From: AC-37 sp036382905
GTDB lineage: Bacteria; Actinomycetota; Thermoleophilia; Solirubrobacterales; Thermoleophilaceae
Length of the DNA: 45,829 nt
Assembly: GCA_036382905.1 (NCBI GenBank)
Contig: DASVPL010000101.1
Span: 1-45,829, forward strand
Direction: 5' to 3'
Shown here: positions 41,218 to 45,829 of the stretch, piece by piece
Layout of the letters: every line of letters begins with the position of its first letter
How positions within the stretch are numbered: position 1 is the first letter of the stretch
Made by a program: the position numbers and the translations under genes
Notes under the pieces: generated by a model
Databases searched by the model: none
Told to the model about the DNA's origin: nothing
The model's input: the letters and a program-made list of their open reading frames with translations, nothing else

Positions 41218-41937
41218 CTACGCCGCCACCCGCCGCAGCCGCACGTGCGCGTGGTACTCCATCGTCTCCGCTATCGCCCGGTCCGCCTGGCGCAGGGACG
41301 CCTCGGAGCCGGTCGGGTAGTCGGCCAGCGGGCGGCCCAGCGCCTCGGCGAGGAACGCGTGCGCCGCGCCGTCGAGCGGGAACGACCCGGCCTCGCATCC
41401 GGGGCAGACCACTCCCCCCGCGCTGGCCGAGAACGCGCTCAGGTGCTCGCGCTCGCCGCAGGAGGCGCAGGACGTGAGCTCGGGCGTGAAGCCCGCCGCC
41501 AGCAGCAGCTTGATCCTGAACGCCAGCGCCTGCGCGCGGTTGGCCGCCGCGGGGTCGGTGTTGAGGAGGTGGAGCTCGTGGCAGAGCAGGTTGTAGGCGG
41601 GCTGGTTAGGCTCCTGCGAGTCGAGCAGCCGCAGCACGGCGGCACACGCCTCGACGGCGCGGTCGAGCGCCGCCCGGCTCTCGCGCAGCGCCGGATAGGG
41701 GTCCACCGTCTCGGCAGACTGGACCGTGCAGAGGTCGCCCCGACCCTCGCGCAGGACCAGCTCGGAGCGCACCATCGGCTCGAGCCGGCCGCCGAAGCGC
41801 GACTTGACCCTTCTCACCCCTTTGGCGATCGCGCCTACCCGGCCGCGGTCCCGGGTATACAGATGGAGCACGCGATCCGCCTCTCCATAGCGGATCGAGC
41901 GCAACACGATCGCCTCCGTCGTGAAGGTGGGGGGCAT
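41218..41937 (-). CDS. recO: DNA repair protein RecO
   Basis: 239 residues from ATG 41937. N-terminal OB fold (TTEAIVLRSIRYGEADRVLHLYTRDRGRVGAIAKGVRR), then a helical domain and a zinc site with CASCGE...VVCPGC (four Cys). RecO loads RecA on SSB-coated single strands with RecR. The length and zinc motif fit the family. It is divergent from a glutaredoxin gene with only 18 bases between start codons, so its promoter must lie inside the neighbouring coding region, or transcripts start near the ATG. Confidence 0.93.
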   Translation of the reverse strand: MPPTFTTEAIVLRSIRYGEADRVLHLYTRDRGRVGAIAKGVRRVKSRFGGRLEPMVRSELVLREGRGDLCTVQSAETVDPYPALRESRAALDRAVEACAAVLRLLDSQEPNQPAYNLLCHELHLLNTDPAAANRAQALAFRIKLLLAAGFTPELTSCASCGEREHLSAFSASAGGVVCPGCEAGSFPLDGAAHAFLAEALGRPLADYPTGSEASLRQADRAIAETMEYHAHVRLRRVAA

Positions 41938-41955
41938 TCCTAGACTTTCTCGCAA

Positions 41956-42219
41956 GTGGCGGACACGACCGAAATCATCGTTTACACCACGGAGCCGTGC
42001 GGCTTCTGCCGCCAGGCGAAGGCCCTGCTCCAGAGCCGCGGCGTCGAGTACCGCGAGATCAACCTCGCCAAGGACGCCGAGGGCCGCGCCGACCTGGTTG
42101 CCCAAACGGGGCAGATGACCTTCCCCCAGGTGGTGGTCGGCGAGCGCTCGATCGGCGGCTTCCGCGAGCTGCTGATGGCCGACCGGTCGGGTCAGTTGCA
42201 GTCGCTGCTGGCGGCCTAG
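41956..42219 (+). CDS. Glutaredoxin-like thiol oxidoreductase
   Basis: 87 residues from GTG 41956. Glutaredoxin fold: IIVYTTEPCGFC with the dithiol active site CGFC, YREINLAKD, the cis-Pro TFPQVVVG and the GSH-binding-like IGGFRELL. It reduces disulfides or mixed disulfides, with mycothiol or glutathione equivalents as partner (mycoredoxin-like in actinobacteria, by inference). A bidirectional terminator follows its stop. Confidence 0.9.
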   Translation: MADTTEIIVYTTEPCGFCRQAKALLQSRGVEYREINLAKDAEGRADLVAQTGQMTFPQVVVGERSIGGFRELLMADRSGQLQSLLAA

Positions 42220-42227
42220 TTCACAAA

Positions 42228-42249
42228 CGGGACTATGTGTCCCGCTTTT
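42228..42249. terminator. Bidirectional intrinsic terminator between glutaredoxin and fpg
   Basis: CGGGAC (42228-42233) and GTCCCG (42239-42244) form a 6-bp stem around a 5-base loop, with TTTT at 42246-42249 on one side and CACAAA on the other. It serves the convergent glutaredoxin and fpg transcripts; part of the hairpin lies within the last codons of fpg, whose TAG stop is at 42235-42233. Confidence 0.65.
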
Positions 42250-43069
42250 GCACTCGGGGCCTCCGCTGGCACCCCGGGCAGACGTAGGTCCCCCGCCCCG
42301 CCGCGCGCATCTTCACGATCGTCCGGCCGCAGCGCACGCACGGCTCGCCCTCGCGCAGATGCACCAGGAAGCGGTCCTGGAAGCTGCCCTTGGCGCCGTC
42401 GGGGTTGCGGAAGTCGTCGATCGAGGCGCCCTTGGCGTCGATCCCGTCGTTCAGCACGCGCACGACCGCCTCGCGCAGCTCCTCGATCTGCGGGCGCCTC
42501 AGCGTCCCGACCGGCCGCAGCGGGTGGATCTTCGCCCGGAACAGCGCCTCGTCCGCGTAGATGTTGCCGACGCCGGCCACGCGCTCCTGGCTCAGCAGGA
42601 ACGCCTTGACCGGCTGCTTGCGCCCGCGCGCCTGCGCCCGCAGCGCGTCGGCGGTGAACTCGGGGTCGAGCGGCTCCACGCCCACGCGGGTCGAGAAGTA
42701 CTCGTCGCGCGCGTCGTCGCCCAGCAGGACCACGCCGGTGCCGAAGCGGCGCGGGTCGGTGAACAGCACGCGCTCGGACCCGAAGTCGAAGCGGACCCGC
42801 GTGTACGGCGCCTCCTCGGCGACGAGCAGGTTGCCGGTCATGCGCAGGTGCATGATCAGGTGGACCTCGTCGGCGAGCTCGAGGTCGAGCCACTTCCCGC
42901 GCCGCGTCAGGCGCTCGGCGCGGCGGCCGTCCACCGCGGCCGCGACCTCCTCGGGCGGGGCCGGGTCGCACCACAGCGGGTCGAGCACCTCGAGCGAGCG
43001 GAGCACGTTCCCCTCGACCACGGGCGCCAGCGCGCGGCGGATCGTCTCGACTTCCGGCAGCTCCGGCAC
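42233..43069 (-). CDS. mutM: Formamidopyrimidine-DNA glycosylase (Fpg/MutM)
   Basis: 278 residues from GTG 43069. After removal of Met the N-terminus is PELPEVETIRR, with catalytic Pro and Glu, as in all Fpg enzymes. Lys in TRRGKWLDLEL, the H2TH-type segment GVGNIYADEALFRAKIHP, and the C-terminal zinc finger CVRCGRTI...YVCPGCQR (four Cys) follow. It removes 8-oxoguanine and other oxidised purines and nicks the strand. GTG is chosen because it alone gives the required PELPEVE. It is followed on the same strand by nothing; upstream is xerD, 18 bases away. Confidence 0.96.
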   Translation of the reverse strand: MPELPEVETIRRALAPVVEGNVLRSLEVLDPLWCDPAPPEEVAAAVDGRRAERLTRRGKWLDLELADEVHLIMHLRMTGNLLVAEEAPYTRVRFDFGSERVLFTDPRRFGTGVVLLGDDARDEYFSTRVGVEPLDPEFTADALRAQARGRKQPVKAFLLSQERVAGVGNIYADEALFRAKIHPLRPVGTLRRPQIEELREAVVRVLNDGIDAKGASIDDFRNPDGAKGSFQDRFLVHLREGEPCVRCGRTIVKMRAAGRGTYVCPGCQRRPRVQKRDT

Positions 43070-43087
43070 GGAGCCGGAGACTAGGGA

Positions 43088-44032
43088 CTACGCCGTCGCG
43101 CGCGGGTGCGCCTTGAAGTACACGTCCTTCAGGCGCTCGCTGGAGAGGTGCGTGTAGAGCTGGGTGGTCGCCACGTCGGCGTGGCCGAGCATCTCCTGCA
43201 CCGAGCGCAGGTCGCAGCCGCCGGCGAGCAGGTGGGTCGCGAACGTGTGCCGAAGCGTGTGCGGGCTCATCCGGTCGGCGAGCCCAGCGGCCGCTGCGTG
43301 GCGGCGCACGATCTTGTAGAGCCCCTGGCGGGTCATGCCCTCGCCGCGGAAGTTCACGAACAGGTGCGTGACCGGCCGCCCGCGCACCAGCGCCGGGCGC
43401 CCGCGCTCCAGGTAGCGGCGCACCGCGTCGAGCGCCTTGGTCCCCACCGGCACCACGCGCTCCTTCGAGCCCTTGCCCCGCGCCCGCAGCACGCCGTCCT
43501 CGAGGTCGATGTCGCGCACCTCGATCCCGATCGCCTCGGACGCCCGCAGCCCGCAGGCGTACATCAGCTCGAGCAGCGCGCGGTCGCGCAGGGCCGCCGG
43601 CTCGGTGCCCTTCGGCTGCTCGAGCAGCTTGCCGATCTCGCCGCGCGTGAGCACCTTCGGCAGCCGCCGTCCGCGGCGCGGGCCCGCGATCGTGGCCATC
43701 GGATCGGAGTCGCGCACCCCCTCGCGGCGCAGGTGGCGGTAGAACGAGCGCAGGCAGGCGGCCTTGCGGTGGATGGTTGCGGGCGAGGACGGCGCCCGGC
43801 CGTTGCCGTCGCCCGCGGCGAGCTCGGCCAGAAAGTCCGAGACGTCGGCGCTGGAGGCGTCGTCGGCGCCGCGACCGCGCTCCTCCAGGAAGCGGCCGAA
43901 CTGGAGCAGATCGGACCGGTATGCCTCGAGCGTGTTGCGCGACAGACCGCGCTCGAACTCCAGATACGCCAGGAAGTCGAGGACCAGGTGCTGGTACGGC
44001 GGGGCCTCGGCTATATGAGTGATTGTCGCCAC
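43088..44032 (-). CDS. xerD: Site-specific tyrosine recombinase XerD
   Basis: 314 residues from GTG 44032, which places LVLDFLAYLEFERGLSRNTLEAY at the start of the SAM-like N-terminal domain. The catalytic set is complete: Arg in ACGLRASEA, Lys in GKGSKERVVP, HTLRHTFATHLLAGG with the His/Arg box, LGHADVATTQLYTHLS with His and the nucleophile Tyr. It resolves chromosome dimers at dif with XerC. Downstream frame extension beyond 44032 has no ribosome-binding site. The gene is divergent from the acyl-CoA dehydrogenase. Confidence 0.93.
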   Translation of the reverse strand: MATITHIAEAPPYQHLVLDFLAYLEFERGLSRNTLEAYRSDLLQFGRFLEERGRGADDASSADVSDFLAELAAGDGNGRAPSSPATIHRKAACLRSFYRHLRREGVRDSDPMATIAGPRRGRRLPKVLTRGEIGKLLEQPKGTEPAALRDRALLELMYACGLRASEAIGIEVRDIDLEDGVLRARGKGSKERVVPVGTKALDAVRRYLERGRPALVRGRPVTHLFVNFRGEGMTRQGLYKIVRRHAAAAGLADRMSPHTLRHTFATHLLAGGCDLRSVQEMLGHADVATTQLYTHLSSERLKDVYFKAHPRATA

Positions 44033-44135
44033 ACGACCCTGGTTCGGCCGCGCCACCGCGACCCCTCGCTGTGCAACCCGGCTGTCAGGTGGGTATGTGA
44101 CTCGGAGACCAAACTTTGACGAGAGGGGCAACCTG
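44033..44135. promoter_or_regulatory. Divergent region between xerD and the acyl-CoA dehydrogenase
   Basis: 103 bases. The acyl-CoA dehydrogenase ATG is preceded by GAGAGGGG, a good ribosome-binding site eight bases upstream. No clear -35/-10 pair is seen; GGTATGT at about 44092-44098 is the only A/T-richer block. Confidence 0.35.
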
Positions 44136-45829
44136 ATGGCCAGCAACGTGAGTGAGCGTGAGGCGCGAGAGGTCGCGGAGGCCGCGCGCGAGACCGAGTG
44201 GAAGCTGCCGAGCTTCGGCAAGGGCCTGTTCCTGGGCGACTTCCGGCTCGACCTGATCCATCCGCAGCCGCCGCTGGGCGACGAGGCCGTCGAGAAGGGC
44301 GAGCGCTTCCTGGCGCGCCTGTCGGCGTTCCTGGAGGAGCACGTCGACCCGCTCCAGATCGAGCGCGACGCGCGGATCCCGGACGAGGTGGTCCAGGGCC
44401 TCAAGGACCTCGGCGCCATGGGGATGAAGGTCCCCGAGCAGTACGGCGGTCTCGGCCTCTCGCAGGTCTACTACAACAAGGCCCTGGCGCTCGTGGGCAG
44501 CTCGCACTCGGCGATCTCCACGCTGCTCTCGGCGCACCAGTCGATCGGCGTCGCCGAGCCGCTCCTCCTGTTCGGCTCCGACGAGCAGAAGCAGAAGTGG
44601 CTGCCGCTGGTGGCGAAGGACCACGTCTCCGCGTTCCTGCTGACCGAGCCGGACGTGGGCTCCGACCCGGCGCGCCTCGGCACCATCGCGGAGCCGACCG
44701 AGGGCGGCTACCTCCTGAACGGCCTCAAGCTGTGGGCGACGAACGGCGCCATCGCCGACATCGTCGTGGTCATGGCGCAGGTGCCGAAGAGCGAGGGCCA
44801 TCGCGGCGGCATCACCGCGTTCGTGCTCGACTACAAGAGCGACGGCGTGACCGTCGAGCATCGCAACGCGTTCATGGGCCTGCGCGGGATCGAGAACTCG
44901 GTCACGCGGCTCGAGAACGTGTTCGTCCCGGCGGAGAACGTGATCGGCCGGGAGGGCATGGGGCTCAAGATCGCCCTCAGCACCCTCAACACGGGCCGGC
45001 TCGCGCTGCCGGCGATCTGCGTCGGCGCGGGCAAGTGGGCGACCAAGGTCGCTCGCGAGTGGTCCACCCAGCGGGTGCAGTGGGGCCAGCCGGTCGGCAA
45101 GCACGACGCGGTCGCGCAGAAGATCGCGTTCATCGCGGCCAGCGCCTTCGGGCTCGAGGCCGTGGTCGACGTGTCCGGCCGCCTCGCCGACGACAAGAAG
45201 AACGACATCCGGATCGAGGCCGCCATCGCGAAGCTCTACGGCTCCGAGATGGGCTGGAAGATCGTCGACGAGCTCATGCAGGTGCGCGGCGGGCGCGGCT
45301 ACGAGACCGCCGAGTCGCTGCTCGCCCGCGGCGAGAAGCCGATCCCGGTGGAGCAGGTCATGCGCGACATGCGGATCAACCGCATCTTCGAGGGCTCGAC
45401 CGAGATCATGCACCTGCTGATCGCGCGCGAGGCCGTGGACAAGCACCTCGAGGTGGCCGGCGAGATCCTCGAGGGCGACGGCGGCCTGGGCGAGAAGGCG
45501 AAGGTCGCGGTCGAGGCCGCGAAGTTCTACTCGCGCTGGCTGCCACAGCTCGCGGCCGGCAAGGGCCAGAACCCGCGCGCGTTCGACGAGTTCGGATCGC
45601 TGGCGAAGCACCTGCGCTTCGTCGAGCGGGGTTCGCGCAAGCTGGCGCGGTCGACCTTCTATGCGATGACCCGCTACCAGGCGGGCCTCGAGAAGAAGCA
45701 GGCCGTGCTCGGCCGGATCGTCGACATCGGCGCGGAGCTGTTCGCCATCTCCGCCGCGGTGGTGTACGCGACGACGATCGGCGCGCAGCGCCCGGAGCGC
45801 CGCGAGGAGGCGATCGAGCTCGCGCAGCT
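44136..45829 (+). CDS. Long-type (VLCAD/ACAD9-like) acyl-CoA dehydrogenase, cut by window end
   Basis: At least 564 residues from ATG 44136 with GAGAGGGG before it; no stop before the window end. Acyl-CoA dehydrogenase domains are in order: N-terminal helices (MKVPEQYGGLGLS), the middle beta domain (FLLTEPDVGSDPA, LNGLKLWATNG) contacting FAD, and the C-terminal helical domain (GRLALPAICVGAG, QRVQWGQPVGKH, QVRGGRGYETAE, MRINRIFEGSTEIMHLL). The Glu in IFEGSTE is the candidate catalytic base. An additional C-terminal extension after about residue 430 is typical of very-long-chain enzymes, which bind membranes. It oxidises fatty acyl-CoA to the enoyl form with ETF as acceptor. Confidence 0.93.
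   Translation, partial: MASNVSEREAREVAEAARETEWKLPSFGKGLFLGDFRLDLIHPQPPLGDEAVEKGERFLARLSAFLEEHVDPLQIERDARIPDEVVQGLKDLGAMGMKVPEQYGGLGLSQVYYNKALALVGSSHSAISTLLSAHQSIGVAEPLLLFGSDEQKQKWLPLVAKDHVSAFLLTEPDVGSDPARLGTIAEPTEGGYLLNGLKLWATNGAIADIVVVMAQVPKSEGHRGGITAFVLDYKSDGVTVEHRNAFMGLRGIENSVTRLENVFVPAENVIGREGMGLKIALSTLNTGRLALPAICVGAGKWATKVAREWSTQRVQWGQPVGKHDAVAQKIAFIAASAFGLEAVVDVSGRLADDKKNDIRIEAAIAKLYGSEMGWKIVDELMQVRGGRGYETAESLLARGEKPIPVEQVMRDMRINRIFEGSTEIMHLLIAREAVDKHLEVAGEILEGDGGLGEKAKVAVEAAKFYSRWLPQLAAGKGQNPRAFDEFGSLAKHLRFVERGSRKLARSTFYAMTRYQAGLEKKQAVLGRIVDIGAELFAISAAVVYATTIGAQRPERREEAIELAQ

Noticed and set aside
44085..45611. 508-aa minus-strand frame
   Set aside because: Antisense of the acyl-CoA dehydrogenase, whose motifs are unmistakable.
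1..45829. CRISPR array
   Set aside because: No regularly spaced direct repeats were seen anywhere in the window.

Overview
The window is a very GC-rich chromosomal segment with dense coding. It carries a probable F420-dependent luciferase-like enzyme, soluble cytochromes P450, secreted beta-propeller proteins and a dnaG-rpoD operon next to dgt, ppdK and recO. Together these suggest an actinobacterium, most likely of the Thermoleophilia/Solirubrobacterales type. That placement is an inference from gene content, not from a marker comparison.

Layout. 1-12517: a secreted beta-helix protein with a small lipoprotein, two P450s around an alpha/beta-hydrolase, SDR and M28-peptidase operon, two secreted propeller-like proteins, and two unknown membrane or secreted proteins. 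12528-16376 (minus strand): a compact RiPP cluster made of a Cys-rich precursor peptide, an APH-like kinase, and one polypeptide in which a HopA1-like domain precedes a LanC cyclase. These are the class V lanthipeptide enzymes, here with dehydratase partner and cyclase fused. 16440-26031: an island with lower and less regular codon bias, ending at a CAT-anticodon tRNA. It holds a complete Gabija system (gajA-gajB, with a good promoter), a protein with a HEPN-like motif, an unusual RRM-Mrr endonuclease fusion, a beta-beta-alpha-Me (NUC-type) nuclease, a deoxyribosyltransferase/TIR-like protein, a structured non-coding stretch and a decayed winged-helix gene.

26099-31349: ordinary accessory metabolism (thioredoxin-like lipoprotein, SDR, LLM oxidoreductase, glycosyltransferase, small membrane protein). 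31507-33186: two orphan genes beside tRNA-Asn. 33271-41937 (minus strand): core genes recO, ppdK, dgt, a 54-aa membrane protein, a DsbA-like protein, dnaG, rpoD, then an HNH nuclease gene preceded by a LexA-box-like 18-bp palindrome and running into tRNA-Asn, with a UUCG-loop terminator behind it. 41956-45829: glutaredoxin, fpg/mutM, xerD and the start of a long-chain acyl-CoA dehydrogenase cut by the window end.

Translational coupling by 4-base NTGA overlaps is common here, with A, G, T and apparently C as first base. The most notable items are the fused class V-like lanthipeptide enzyme with an 8-Cys precursor, the RRM-Mrr fusion inside the defence island, and the probable SOS control of an HNH nuclease.
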